Source: Stieleria neptunia (lineage in GTDB: Bacteria > Planctomycetota > Planctomycetia > Pirellulales > Pirellulaceae). Taken from it: DNA of 64,000 nt. Both the position numbers and the translations under genes were made by a program. Under the pieces are notes generated by a model. That model had not been told where the DNA came from and made no database searches. It worked only from the letters and a program-made list of their open reading frames with translations. The DNA is taken from positions 6,816,938-6,880,937 of the forward strand of contig NZ_CP037423.1 in the NCBI RefSeq assembly GCF_007754155.1, read 5' to 3'. Of this stretch, positions 9,003-17,531 are shown piece by piece (within the stretch, counting starts at the first letter, position 1; the number at the start of each line of letters is the position of its first letter).

Positions 9003-10376
9003 ATGTCTTCCAACTGGCCCGCCGTCCAAGCCGTTCTCGACCAAGCCGAGGTCCCCGAAATCGTCAAAGGCTTGTTCCGGCAGCACTACGAAAAACTCTG
9101 CTCGGGAACCGAAAGCTTTATCCGCGAAGCGGACATCCAGCCCGCGTCGGATGTGACCGATGCCGAAACGCTGCCGCCGGCGATGCAAGAAACCGGTCGG
9201 GCAAAACTCGATTCCGTTGCCGTCTTGAAACTCAACGGTGGGCTGGGAACATCGATGGGATTGGAAGGCCCCAAGTCGTTGTTGAGCGTGCGGGGCGAAG
9301 ATTCATTTCTCAGTTTCATCCTTCGCCAAGCCGAATTGCTGTCGGTGCCGTTGGTGCTGATGAACAGCTTCTCAACGGCAACGCAAACCGACGAGGCGAT
9401 TTCGGCGATGGGAGACGTTGATGTCGAGGTGATCTCGTTCCTGCAACACCAGGTCCCCAAGATCGATGCAACGACGCTCGAACCCGCCGTGTGGCCGGCC
9501 GATCCGTCGATGCAATGGTGCCCTCCCGGTCACGGCGACATTTACGCAGCGTTGGTGACCAGCGGAACGCTCGAACGATTACTCCAAGACGGCCGGCGTT
9601 ATTTATTTGTTTCCAACGCCGACAATCTCGGCGCGACGCTGGACCTGAGCATTTTGGGGCACTTCATCGAAAGCGGGAAATCGTTTTTGATGGAAGTCGC
9701 CGACCGCACGCCGGCGGACCGCAAAGGTGGTCACTTGGCACGTCGTGCCGACGGGCAACTGTTGCTACGTGAAAAAGCCCAATGCCACGGCGACGAAGAA
9801 GCACAGTTTCAAGACATCACCACGCATCGCTACTTCAACACCAACAACTTGTGGATCGACTTGGTCGCCCTGTCCGAGTTCCTTGATTCCAACGATGGCG
9901 TCGTCTCGCTGCCGACGATCACGAACCGAAAAACGGTTGACCCCAAAGACGCTTCCTCGACCGCGGTCTACCAGTTGGAAACCGCGATGGGCGCCGCGAT
10001 CGAAGTGCTGCCCAATACCGATGCCATCCGCGTCCCCCGATCTCGGTTCGCCCCGGTCAAAACGACCGGCGATCTGATCGCCGTGCGTTCGGATGCCTAT
10101 GAAGTCCGCGAGGATTTTTCGGTAGGCTTGATCGCCAGTCGAAACGGCGTTCCGCCGCACGTCGCCCTGGACGATCGCTACTTCAAAAAAATCGGCGATC
10201 TCGATCAGCGGTTTGAAGACACGCCGTCGCTGAGTGATTGCGAGACGCTGAAGGTCAGCGGAAACCTGAAACTCTCCGCAGGCATCACCATCCGAGGCAC
10301 CGCGAGTCTGGTCGGCGGTGAAGCACCCGCAACCGTCCCCGCGGGAACCTACGAAGGCGACCAGACATTCGCCTGA
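9003..10376 (+). CDS. UTP-glucose-1-phosphate uridylyltransferase, eukaryotic (UDPGP) type
   Basis: The 457-residue enzyme makes UDP-glucose from UTP and glucose-1-phosphate. The UDPGP-family nucleotide-binding motif is LKLNGGLGTSMGLEGPKSLL near residues 76-95. It is followed by PLVLMNSFST, the substrate-site region WCPPGHGDIYAAL and the metal-site segment YLFVSNADNLGATLDL. A left-handed helix-like tail closes the protein (LKVSGNLKLSAGITIRGTAS). It belongs to the eukaryotic/plant-type family rather than the GalU family of most bacteria. UDP-glucose would feed the glycan genes further along, though there is no operon link. A tandem hairpin repeat follows its stop codon. Confidence 0.94.
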   Translation: MSSNWPAVQAVLDQAEVPEIVKGLFRQHYEKLCSGTESFIREADIQPASDVTDAETLPPAMQETGRAKLDSVAVLKLNGGLGTSMGLEGPKSLLSVRGEDSFLSFILRQAELLSVPLVLMNSFSTATQTDEAISAMGDVDVEVISFLQHQVPKIDATTLEPAVWPADPSMQWCPPGHGDIYAALVTSGTLERLLQDGRRYLFVSNADNLGATLDLSILGHFIESGKSFLMEVADRTPADRKGGHLARRADGQLLLREKAQCHGDEEAQFQDITTHRYFNTNNLWIDLVALSEFLDSNDGVVSLPTITNRKTVDPKDASSTAVYQLETAMGAAIEVLPNTDAIRVPRSRFAPVKTTGDLIAVRSDAYEVREDFSVGLIASRNGVPPHVALDDRYFKKIGDLDQRFEDTPSLSDCETLKVSGNLKLSAGITIRGTASLVGGEAPATVPAGTYEGDQTFA

Positions 10377-10380
10377 TAGG

Positions 10381-10499
10381 GTAGGTCATGCTGCGCATGA
10401 CGAATGGCAGATAGGGTAGGTCATGCTGCGCATGACAAATGGCAGATAGGGTAGGTCATGCTGCGCATGACAAATGGCATGCACAGCATGCCCTACCGA
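10381..10499. repeat. Tandem 35-bp hairpin repeats plus a related inverted copy (family H2)
   Basis: Three direct copies start at 10381, 10416 and 10451 with a period of 35 bp. Each has the hairpin GTCATGC-TGC-GCATGAC preceded by GTAGG. A fourth, inverted relative is GGCATGC-ACA-GCATGCC ending in CCTACC at about 10478-10497. The two H2 hairpins at 1295-1340 differ by paired stem changes. Confidence 0.9.
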
Positions 10500-10524
10500 A
10501 TAGGCTGCCAACCAGATTACCCAA

Positions 10525-10896
10525 TCACCCCGTCTCTTGGTCGAGCCGTTCAAACGAATCTGGAAACCGATGACTTCCGTCATCATTGACTGGCAACGGA
10601 TCGACGGAAATCACCGCGTCGAGTGGAATGTCACCATAGACATGCGGGAACAGAGCTCCGTCACGCGATGCTTCCCACCGCAGCGATTCGCCCAGTTTGC
10701 TCGCTTCGATTGTCAGCAGCAGTAAATCTTCTCGCCCGGCAAAGTATAGCTTCGCCGTCGTCTCGACCTGGTTGTGACCGGACAGGTGGATAAAGCCGTC
10801 GGTCAAATCGATGCCGCAGCCGGCGAAGACACCCGCGGCTTGGGCGTCGTCCCAGTCGGTTTTCGCGAGAATTTTGTAGACCATCGGCGTATTCAA
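10525..10896 (-). CDS. DUF952 family protein
   Basis: The 123-residue protein has the DUF952 hallmarks: an N-terminal YKILAKTDWDDAQAAGVF, the central GIDLTDGFIHLSGHNQV (DGFIHLS is the family signature), LYFAGREDLLLLTIE, and a C-terminal GALFPHVYGDIPLDAVI. The biochemical role of the family is not established; the fold is small and cytoplasmic. It is convergent with the UDPGP gene across the tandem hairpin array. Its likely start is the ATG at 10896; MVYKIL five residues later is an alternative. Confidence 0.9.
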   Translation of the reverse strand: MNTPMVYKILAKTDWDDAQAAGVFAGCGIDLTDGFIHLSGHNQVETTAKLYFAGREDLLLLTIEASKLGESLRWEASRDGALFPHVYGDIPLDAVISVDPLPVNDDGSHRFPDSFERLDQETG

Positions 10897-11070
10897 AACT
10901 TGCCCTCCTCAATCATCAATCAATCGTTTCCCAAAACGGCCCCCATCATCTTCGCAAAATCCGATGCTTTCGTAGAACGCGATCCTACATTCGAATGTTC
11001 ATCTGTGATGACGGTGCTTGAATTATACTGCTTGCTATCCCATGAAGACATCTCTCCACACACCGACGCC

Positions 11071-11265
11071 ATGAATCCTTATCGCGCTCCGATCGCCACT
11101 CAAGACAACGACCACCCGGGGTTGCTGTGGGGAGTGTTGTCGGTGTTCTGTTTCGGATGGTCGTTCGGGACGGCGACACGCGCCGAAATGGACGCATTCG
11201 GCTGGTTCGGCATCGCGGTCTTCGTCCTGGGCATTTTGATTTGGATTCGGGTTTGCCGGGTGTGA
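11071..11265 (+). CDS. Small NPYRAP-type membrane protein
   Basis: A 64-residue protein starting MNPYRAPIATQDNDHPGLLW. Short membrane proteins beginning with NPY[R/A/S]xP are a recurrent planctomycete type. Two hydrophobic segments follow: LLWGVLSVFCFGWSFG and GWFGIAVFVLGILIWIRV. No function is known. The start at 11071 is chosen on that N-terminal motif; the reading frame is open further upstream but that part has no protein-like character. Confidence 0.65.
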   Translation: MNPYRAPIATQDNDHPGLLWGVLSVFCFGWSFGTATRAEMDAFGWFGIAVFVLGILIWIRVCRV

Positions 11266-11610
11266 AGTTTTTCGGGCATCCGTTTTCCTACCCGAAATTT
11301 TCCTACCTTCCTGCTGCGTTCTGTGGGCTCGGAACAACGGCTTGCCGACAGTGATCGCGACAGATTTTCCGGTCGGACTCTGGGGTTTCCATTGAGCGGG
11401 AGGCTGAACACGCGGGGTGTCGGGATTTGCTGCGACCCCGTCCGGGGTCGGGGGCAGGATTGGGGGCGTGGTCCGGAGGTGGCGCTGCGCTGACCTCCGG
11501 CTACTCGCTGTGATCCCTCCGGGATAGCTCGGACGCCGCGATGGGTGAAGGTTTTTCGCACTTGGTACGACTGGTCGTGCGAAAAACGAAGAAAAATGCG
11601 CACCAACTGC

Positions 11611-11755
11611 GGACAGACCCCGGGCGGTTGGCTCACTCGCTTTGGGGTGGATCAAAAGATTGGGTGGTCAAAAAATGGCAGGGACTGGGAGGATTTGCCT
11701 GTAAAGCTGGCTGCATTTCTTGACCCCCATCTCTTCTCCCGTACCACAACGTGCG
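11611..11755 (+). repeat. Direct repeat flanking the LysM gene, left copy (family E4)
   Basis: This matches 13173-13331 in the same orientation. Shared blocks are GGACAGACCC, ATCAAAAGATTGGGTGGTC followed by AAAAAATGG, TCTTCTC and CGTGCGTGC/CGTCGTGTGC. The two copies bracket the nested palindrome and the LysM gene, leaving a segment of about 1.4 kb between them. Confidence 0.8.
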
Positions 11756-11873
11756 TGCGGACCTCGGATCCGCGCCGTGTCGCTGTCGGCCCTTTCGACT
11801 GACGGATGCTTTCGATTTCGCCCCCGGGCTCTTAACGCTAGGAAGCATTTTTCCCATGTGTTTCTGGAGGTTA

Positions 11874-12068
11874 TAGCGGTAGGGTGCAAGCGGGCTGTCG
11901 GTTTGGTGAGCCGCGGGCGCGTAAGCGGCCGGGCACTGCGACGCTGCCCGGGGCCTTACGGCCAGCGGCTCACCATTGACTCAGCAGATCCCGACTCAAT
12001 CGACAGCCCGCAAGCCCTCCGGTTCTTCCTCTTTGCCAAAACACCGGAGGGCTCGCGCCCTGCCGCTA
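11874..12068. repeat. Nested triple palindrome of about 195 bp
   Basis: The outer pairing is TAGCGG (11874-11879) with CCGCTA (12063-12068). Within it, GCGGGCTGTCG (11890-11900) pairs with CGACAGCCCGC (12001-12011). Inside that, GGTGAGCCG (11905-11913) pairs with CGGCTCACC (11966-11974), and GCCGGGCA pairs with TGCCCGG around 11928-11952. A side hairpin, AGCCCTCCGGT/ACCGGAGGGCT, lies at 12013-12053. The outer parts resemble 38825-38854 and 39369-39437. Confidence 0.85.
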
Positions 12069-12278
12069 AAAAATGCTCCACAGCGCCCCGGGCTCTGCTC
12101 GGAGACGCAAAAAATCTCTCGGAGGCATCAAGTTTGTTGCAACAAAAACGTTGATTGTTCGCTTGGAAATCTGAACGAGGTGACTTCGCCCCAATTTGCA
12201 AGGCCCGATCACCAGCAGGTCGACTCACGCGGTTGGTCCACCTCTGAATTCCACGCAAACCCAAGGGACGAGACGACA

Positions 12279-13148
12279 ATGGCAACGATTCAAGAACCTG
12301 CCAGAAAGGCACCGTGGCCACCCACTCCAACGACCGACCAACAGCCGGTTCCCTACAAGGTGGGCCAGAAAGATGGCGAGACCTTCGTCTCGATTGCAAA
12401 AGATCATGGCCTGGATGCCAAGGAACTGATCCGATTCAATTTTGGCACGCTGAAATCCGCCGAGATCAATTGGTACTTGGTGAACTACGTCCAATGCCCC
12501 CGACCCCCGCGTGGACAAAAGTACGTTCATTTTCGCGGGGCAAAATACGATCCGGCGAACAAGAGCGGGATGATCTTTCTGCCCACCGGCGCTCCACAGC
12601 CACAAGGAAACCGGTTCGGAAACAAGGTGGCCGAGCTGTACAACAACCTGAGCGAAAGCGAAAAGTACCCCGGCGGGTTGTGCTATCAAATCGCATACAA
12701 CCGGGTGAAGGCTGCTGCGATCGAGGTGGGTGTTGCGCTTCCGTCGCTGTCCAGTCGCACGTCCTTCGGTCGACTCTGGGGCTCTTTCATCAACACCAAG
12801 ACAAACACTTGGTTTCGTCTTCCTGCAAAATACCGCGGCAAAGGCGCTGCGGGAGCGATGGCGTACGCGAAGCTTGGAACGCTCGTCGAGCAAAACGGAA
12901 TCTGGGCCGGGCATCTGAAACCGGGTGCCGTGATTCAAACCTGGAGCACCAAGTCGAATTACGAACTTGTCCGAGAGAACAAACGGCCCCGCGGAATCGG
13001 ACACTCCTTCATCTTCCTCCGCTATTCGTTGTCCGGATCCACTATCGATGGGATGCACATCGCCGACCAGGGCTACCAGGGGAGACGCGTGTTGGCGCGA
13101 GGCAGTTGGGGCTACTGGGTCGGAGCCAATCTGACCAAGGGCGGATAG
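12279..13148 (+). CDS. LysM-like domain plus candidate papain-fold (NlpC/CHAP-like) hydrolase
   Basis: A 289-residue protein; start MATIQEPARK at 12279. Residues 25-70 resemble a LysM domain (PYKVGQKDGETFVSIAKDHG, then LDAKELIRFNFGTL). The second half has the layout of a papain-like cell-wall hydrolase: a Cys on a helix (GGLCYQIAYNRV, C135), LKPGAVIQTW before a strand bearing His (GIGHSFIFLRY, H242), and a polar residue (IADQG, D263). The catalytic assignment is inference. No signal peptide is visible, which is unusual for a peptidoglycan enzyme and could mean export by another route or an effector role. It is flanked by direct repeats (E4) and a large palindrome. Confidence 0.6.
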   Translation: MATIQEPARKAPWPPTPTTDQQPVPYKVGQKDGETFVSIAKDHGLDAKELIRFNFGTLKSAEINWYLVNYVQCPRPPRGQKYVHFRGAKYDPANKSGMIFLPTGAPQPQGNRFGNKVAELYNNLSESEKYPGGLCYQIAYNRVKAAAIEVGVALPSLSSRTSFGRLWGSFINTKTNTWFRLPAKYRGKGAAGAMAYAKLGTLVEQNGIWAGHLKPGAVIQTWSTKSNYELVRENKRPRGIGHSFIFLRYSLSGSTIDGMHIADQGYQGRRVLARGSWGYWVGANLTKGG

Positions 13149-13172
13149 AGCGACGAATCGGTCGCAGACCGG

Positions 13173-13331
13173 GGACAGACCCAAACCTTGCGGTTCGCTT
13201 GGGGGTTGGTCAAAAGATTGGGTGGTCAAAAAATGGAAGCGGCTGAGGCGGGTTGGTCTACACGGGTCGCCACATTTTTTGACCAACCCATTTTTTGACC
13301 TTCTTCTCTTCTCAGTCACACGTCGTGTGCC
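13173..13331 (+). repeat. Direct repeat flanking the LysM gene, right copy (family E4)
   Basis: The same blocks as 11611-11755. This copy also forms an imperfect inverted repeat: GGTCAAAAAATGG near 13224 pairs with CCACATTTTTTGACC near 13270, and a second CCATTTTTTGACC follows near 13288. It begins about 25 bases after the LysM-protein stop. The rest of the gap 13149-13508 shows no gene. Confidence 0.8.
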
Positions 13332-13508
13332 TGCCAGCCTCGAAACCAATCCGAGCGATCACAAGTTGCTAGCAATCGCATGAGCGTCGTCATCGGCCGA
13401 TTCAAGGTTCGCTCAAGCGATGACGATATCCAAAGACGTGGGTGATGCCGCGCGCGGCGCATTCAATCGATTCTGGATTTCCGACGACTTCTACAACGGG
13501 GCATTGCA

Positions 13509-14237
13509 ATGGGGGAGAAGCGGATCGCCATCATGCAGCCGTACTTCTTTCCCTACGTCGGCTACTTTCACCTGCTGCACGCGGCCGACGCATTGGTGCT
13601 CTACGACAATCTGCAGTACACCAAGAAAGGCTGGATCAATCGCAACCGGATGCTGCTCGATGGCAGCGATGTGATGTTTTCAATTCCGCTGCGCAAGGCG
13701 TCCGACTACAGCACGATCGAACAGCGAGAGGTTTCCCCGGACTTTGATCGACGCAAACTGTTGAATCGAGTTCGAGCCGCCTACCAAAAGGCCCCGAACT
13801 TCACCGCCGCGATGGGGCTGTTCATGACGGCGATCGAATACCCCGATTCGAATTTGTTTCGCTTCATCAAACACTCAATTCAATTGCTTTGTGAGCACAT
13901 TGGGATCCAGACTTCGATCATCGATTCATCCAGCGTTCCGATCGACCACTCCGCCCGTGGTCAAGACAAAGTCTTGGCGATCTGCCACGCCCTTGGCGCG
14001 ACGACGTATGTCAACGCGATCGGCGGCGCGGCGTTGTATGACCATGCGGAATTCAACTCGCAGGGCCTTGATTTGAGGTTCATTCAATCGGAGAACCGGT
14101 CTTATCAACAGTTCAATCATCCCTTTGTCGCTTGGCTTTCCATCCTCGATGTGTTGATGTTTAACACGACAGAAACGGTTCGCGAGTGGGTGGAAAATGG
14201 ATACACACTGGTTGCCAATCCCGTGCCGGTGTCATGA
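13509..14237 (+). CDS. WbqC family protein
   Basis: A 242-residue protein with the WbqC-family N-terminus RIAIMQPYFFPYVGYFHLLH, then ADALVLYDNLQYTKKGWINR and a typical NRxxL region; conserved GATTYVNAIGG and the C-terminal WLSILDVLMFN also fit. WbqC-like proteins occur in O-antigen and exopolysaccharide clusters; some are thought to act in sugar-nucleotide modification, but the reaction is unsettled. It heads a five-gene run. Its TGA overlaps the ATG of the next gene (ATGA), indicating translational coupling. Confidence 0.9.
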   Translation: MGEKRIAIMQPYFFPYVGYFHLLHAADALVLYDNLQYTKKGWINRNRMLLDGSDVMFSIPLRKASDYSTIEQREVSPDFDRRKLLNRVRAAYQKAPNFTAAMGLFMTAIEYPDSNLFRFIKHSIQLLCEHIGIQTSIIDSSSVPIDHSARGQDKVLAICHALGATTYVNAIGGAALYDHAEFNSQGLDLRFIQSENRSYQQFNHPFVAWLSILDVLMFNTTETVREWVENGYTLVANPVPVS

Positions 14238-15208
14238 CGGAGCGCTATCGTTGGAAGAAACTGGGCAAGGTGTTTGACCCGACCGAGTCAACCTGTCCCG
14301 GGGCGAGCTGGATTGATGAATTCGCTCAGGCGCCATGCGTCGTACCGCACGATGACTTTTTACGCGTCTATTTTTCGTGCCGTCCGGTGCCCGATTCCGA
14401 CGGCCAGTACACGAGTTATTCCACGTATCTAGATCTCGACCGATCCGACCTGCAAAAGGTGCTCCACGTCAGCGATCGCCCCGTGCTGCCGCTGGGCGAG
14501 ATGGGCATGTTCGACCAATTCGGCATCTATCCCATTTCGGTGATCCGCGACAACGACGTGTATCGCGCCTACTACGCGGGATGGACGCGATGTGAATCCG
14601 TTCCGTTCAATACGGCGATCGGTGTGGCGGAAAGTGTTGACGGCGGCCGAACGTTTACGAAGCTCGGCCCCGGTCCGGTGATTCCGTATACACCGGACGA
14701 GCCCTTTGTGATCAGCGGCCCCAAGATCCGCCGATTCAATGACCGCTGGTACCTGTTCTACATCGCGGGCAGAAAGTGGATCGTCGACAACGGCCGCGCC
14801 GAACCGGTCTACAAGATCCGCATGGCGACTTCCGATGACGGCCTCAACTGGCACAAGCACGGTGAAGACCTGTTGGACAGCCGCATTGAACCCGACGAAG
14901 CCCAGGCCAGCCCCGATGTGATCTTTTCGGGTGGCAAATACCACATGTTCTTCTGCTACCGTCGCAGCCGAAACTATCGCGGCAAAAGCGGCGGCTATCG
15001 GATCGGCTATGCCCACTCCGAAGACCTGTTGCATTGGACACGCGACGACGACCGAGCGGGCATCACGGTTTCCGAAAGTGGCTGGGACAGTGAAATGGTC
15101 AGCTATCCGCATCTGCTCCAGCACCAGGGACACACCTACCTGTTCTATCTCGGCAATCACGTCGGCCGACACGGATTCGGCGTCGCGGTGTTGGAGGGCG
15201 AATTGTGA
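14234..15208 (+). CDS. Glycosidase-like beta-propeller protein (paralogue 1)
   Basis: The ATG at 14234 overlaps the WbqC stop and gives 324 residues. It resembles five-bladed propeller glycosidase-like proteins (GH43/GH130-like): repeated blades such as GVAESVDGGRTFTKLG, MATSDDGLNWHKHGEDLL, SGGKYHMFFCYRRS and AHSEDLLHWTRDDDRAGI. The N-terminus RWKKLGKVFDPTE is shared with the next gene. Proteins of this type are often found in bacterial polysaccharide clusters, where they are simply annotated as glycosylases. No signal peptide is present, so it would act in the cytoplasm. Enzyme activity is inferred from fold resemblance only. Confidence 0.75.
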   Translation: MTERYRWKKLGKVFDPTESTCPGASWIDEFAQAPCVVPHDDFLRVYFSCRPVPDSDGQYTSYSTYLDLDRSDLQKVLHVSDRPVLPLGEMGMFDQFGIYPISVIRDNDVYRAYYAGWTRCESVPFNTAIGVAESVDGGRTFTKLGPGPVIPYTPDEPFVISGPKIRRFNDRWYLFYIAGRKWIVDNGRAEPVYKIRMATSDDGLNWHKHGEDLLDSRIEPDEAQASPDVIFSGGKYHMFFCYRRSRNYRGKSGGYRIGYAHSEDLLHWTRDDDRAGITVSESGWDSEMVSYPHLLQHQGHTYLFYLGNHVGRHGFGVAVLEGEL

Positions 15209-16185
15209 CCAAGCACGCGCCACGATGGCGAAAACGGGGTCGCCTTTTCGATCCAACCGACTACGACTTACCCGCCGATTGCGTCGAGTTCGCTCAGTCC
15301 CCCCAGGCCTTGGTGTGCGACGGTTTCGTGCGCATCTACTTTTCCTCGCGCCAGCGCGACGCCGACACCGGCAAATTTCGCAGCCATGTCCTGTACGTGG
15401 ACTTTGACTGGGAACTGCAAAAGGTTCTGCGAGTCACCGAACAGCCCGCCCTCCCGCTGGGCGGACTTGGCTGCTTTGACGAGCACGGCATCTTTCCGTT
15501 CAATCCGATTCGCGTCGGCGACAGAGTGTTCGCTTACACGTGTGGTTGGAGTCGACGGGTGGGGGTGTCCGTCGAAACGGGGATTGGCCTAGCAATCAGC
15601 GATGACGGCGGAATAACGTTCCGGCGAATCGGAGACGGCCCAATCCTGTCGGCGACCCGGCACGAGCCCTGCCTGGTCGGCGATGGTTTCGTGCAGCGTT
15701 TCGGTGATGTCTTTCACATGTGGTACATCTTTGGTCATCCTTGGCAACAGTTTCCCGGTCAATCCGAACCGGACCGAATTTACAAGATCGCCCACGCGAC
15801 CTCACCCGACGGCGTCCATTGGACAAAGGACGGCGGAGACCAGATTGTCGCAGACGCGATCGGCGATGGAGAATGCCAGGCGTTGCCGACCGTCATTGAA
15901 CGCGGCGGACGGTTTCACATGTATTTCTGTTACCGTTACCCCAACGACTTTCGAACCAATCCCGATCGTGGCTATCGAATCGGCTATGCGTCGTCGGATG
16001 ATCTGCAACATTGGGTCCGCGATGATCGTCAGGTCGGGATCGAACGTTCTGCGTCCGCGGAGGTGTGGGACAGCCAGATGATGTGCTATCCCCACGTTTT
16101 TCATCACAACCAAAATGCTTATCTGCTGTACAACGGAAACGAGTTCGGGCGGCGCGGTTTCGGACTCGCGGTGGCGGAGGATTGA
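15205..16185 (+). CDS. Glycosidase-like beta-propeller protein (paralogue 2)
   Basis: A 326-residue paralogue of the preceding gene; GTG start overlapping its stop (GTGA). Shared landmarks are RWRKRGRLFDPTDYDLPADC, LGGLGCFDEHGIFPFNPI (compare LGEMGMFDQFGIYPISVI), ISDDGGITFRRIGDGPIL, RGGRFHMYFCYRYP, GYRIGYASSDDLQHWVRDD and a C-terminal NEFGRRGFGLAVAED. The tandem pair probably arose by duplication and has diverged widely outside the motifs, so the two may recognise different sugars. Cytoplasmic; substrate unknown. Confidence 0.75.
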   Translation: MTKHAPRWRKRGRLFDPTDYDLPADCVEFAQSPQALVCDGFVRIYFSSRQRDADTGKFRSHVLYVDFDWELQKVLRVTEQPALPLGGLGCFDEHGIFPFNPIRVGDRVFAYTCGWSRRVGVSVETGIGLAISDDGGITFRRIGDGPILSATRHEPCLVGDGFVQRFGDVFHMWYIFGHPWQQFPGQSEPDRIYKIAHATSPDGVHWTKDGGDQIVADAIGDGECQALPTVIERGGRFHMYFCYRYPNDFRTNPDRGYRIGYASSDDLQHWVRDDRQVGIERSASAEVWDSQMMCYPHVFHHNQNAYLLYNGNEFGRRGFGLAVAED

Positions 16186-16188
16186 TGC

Positions 16189-16665
16189 ATGGAATCCAGT
16201 CGGGCACCCCAATCGATCCGATACACGATCTCGCAAGCGACTGGTGCAGACATCCTGGAGCATTTACAAGCCTGTTCGGGACAGTTTCGTCCGCCGCTTG
16301 CCGAGCGCGTCGATCTGCCGACGTACGCGGAAAAGCTGTTCAACCATTCGGTGACGTTCGAGGCCTGGCACGCGAGCAAACTGATCGGATTGGTGGCGTC
16401 TTACGTCAATCAACAGACTCAGCCGCCCAGCGCGTTTGTTTCCAACGTCAGTGTGATGACGGAGTACCGTTCGCAGGGGATTGCTCGCCGTTTGATGTGC
16501 CGCTGTCACGACGACGTCAAGCAGCGCGGTGTCCAAACGATCGCGTTGGACGTTTCGGCGGAGAACGTGCCGGCGATCGGACTGTACTCAAAACTTGGAT
16601 ACCTCCGATTTGACAAAGATGGCGCCAACGTGGTGATGCAACTTAACTTGGGGATCGACGGATGA
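16189..16665 (+). CDS. GNAT family N-acetyltransferase
   Basis: A 158-residue protein with the acetyl-CoA binding region SNVSVMTEYRSQGIARRLMC (motif A, V-x5-R/Q-x-x-G-x-A), a following helix HDDVKQRGVQTIALDVSAEN, and motif B VPAIGLYSKLGYLRF. Upstream lie LIGLVASYVNQQ and SAFVSNV strands. Within this cluster an amino-sugar acceptor is likely, but that is inferred from context. The start lies three bases after the previous stop, and its stop overlaps the next start (ATGA). Confidence 0.88.
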   Translation: MESSRAPQSIRYTISQATGADILEHLQACSGQFRPPLAERVDLPTYAEKLFNHSVTFEAWHASKLIGLVASYVNQQTQPPSAFVSNVSVMTEYRSQGIARRLMCRCHDDVKQRGVQTIALDVSAENVPAIGLYSKLGYLRFDKDGANVVMQLNLGIDG

Positions 16666-17441
16666 CTGGATCGAACGAACCGCGCGACTACAACGCCGAA
16701 TTGCGAGATACGCCCGAGCACAAATACGCCTACAACTTTGACCTGGACGTGATGCATCGCTTCATGATCAGGGCGTTTGAGCCGTTTTTTCGATCGGGGA
16801 ACTGCTTGGAATTGGGCAGCTTTCACGGCAGCTTCACCAAACGATTGCTCAAGCATTTTGAGGACTTGACCTGTGTCGAAGCGTCCGATGCGGCAATCGC
16901 CACGATGAACGAGACACTCGCCGGCAAAGTCAAAAGCATCCACGGGACCTTCGAAGAGGTGACGTTGCCGACTCGATACGACAACATCGTCTTGACCCAT
17001 GTCCTCGAACACCTCGATGACCCCGTCTTGGTTCTCGAGCGCATCAACCGGGAATGGCTCAGCGATGAGGGCAGGTTGTTGTTGGTGTGTCCCAATGCGA
17101 ACGCGCCGTCGCGGCAAATCGCCGTGAAAATGGGGCTGATTTCCCATCACAGCGCGGTCACCGCCGCCGAGCGCGAGCACGGCCACCGGATCACCTACTC
17201 CCTGGACACACTGGAACGCGATGCCCGCGCAGCCGGGCTGGACGTCGTCTATCGAACAGGCATTTTCTTCAAGGCCTTGGCGAATTTCCAGTGGGACCGG
17301 TTGCTGCAAACCGACATCATCTCCGACGACTATCTGGAAGGCTGTTATCAACTCGGGCAGATCTATCCCGATCTGTGCGCCAGCATCTTTCTGGTTTGCC
17401 GCCGCGGTGACGCGTTACCCGATAAAATGGGCAGCGTCTGA
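16662..17441 (+). CDS. Class I SAM-dependent methyltransferase
   Basis: A 259-residue protein with a Rossmann-type methyltransferase core. Motif I is CLELGSFHGSFTKRLL; the acidic residue after beta-2 is in LTCVEASDAAI, motif post-I/II is YDNIVLTHVLEHLDDPVLVL, and motif III is DEGRLLLVCPNANAPSR. This HVLEHLDD form is common in small-molecule and sugar methyltransferases (Methyltransf_11/23-like). As last gene of the WbqC cluster it probably methylates a surface sugar. A strong inverted repeat follows it. Confidence 0.88.
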   Translation: MTGSNEPRDYNAELRDTPEHKYAYNFDLDVMHRFMIRAFEPFFRSGNCLELGSFHGSFTKRLLKHFEDLTCVEASDAAIATMNETLAGKVKSIHGTFEEVTLPTRYDNIVLTHVLEHLDDPVLVLERINREWLSDEGRLLLVCPNANAPSRQIAVKMGLISHHSAVTAAEREHGHRITYSLDTLERDARAAGLDVVYRTGIFFKALANFQWDRLLQTDIISDDYLEGCYQLGQIYPDLCASIFLVCRRGDALPDKMGSV

Positions 17442-17470
17442 ATCCGTTTTCTCGCCAGCGACTCAACCAC

Positions 17471-17515
17471 CGCCAAGACTTTCGGGATTCGCGGAGGCAA
17501 CCGAAACTCTTGGCG
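17471..17515. terminator. Bidirectional hairpin terminator between convergent genes
   Basis: CGCCAAGACTTTCGG (17471-17485) pairs with CCGAAACTCTTGGCG (17501-17515): a 15-bp stem with one mismatch and a 15-base loop. It lies midway in the 90-bp gap between the methyltransferase and amidohydrolase stop codons. There is no long T run, so it is an inferred terminator. Confidence 0.6.
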
Positions 17516-17531
17516 AATTCCGATTCCGCGA

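Larger units (their letters stand above)
11266..12278. other. Non-coding island (about 1 kb) made of repeats
   Basis: No credible gene is present. The interval holds a copy of a long repeat at 11611-11755 and a nested palindrome at 11874-12068 (both listed separately). The remainder is low-conservation sequence with small inverted repeats such as GACCCCGTCCGGGGTC near 11435. Short open frames here lack codon bias and overlap the repeats. Confidence 0.7.

Noticed and set aside
11035..11857. Several overlapping small frames on both strands
   Set aside because: They cover repeats, have basic or Pro/Arg-rich composition and no ribosome-binding site.
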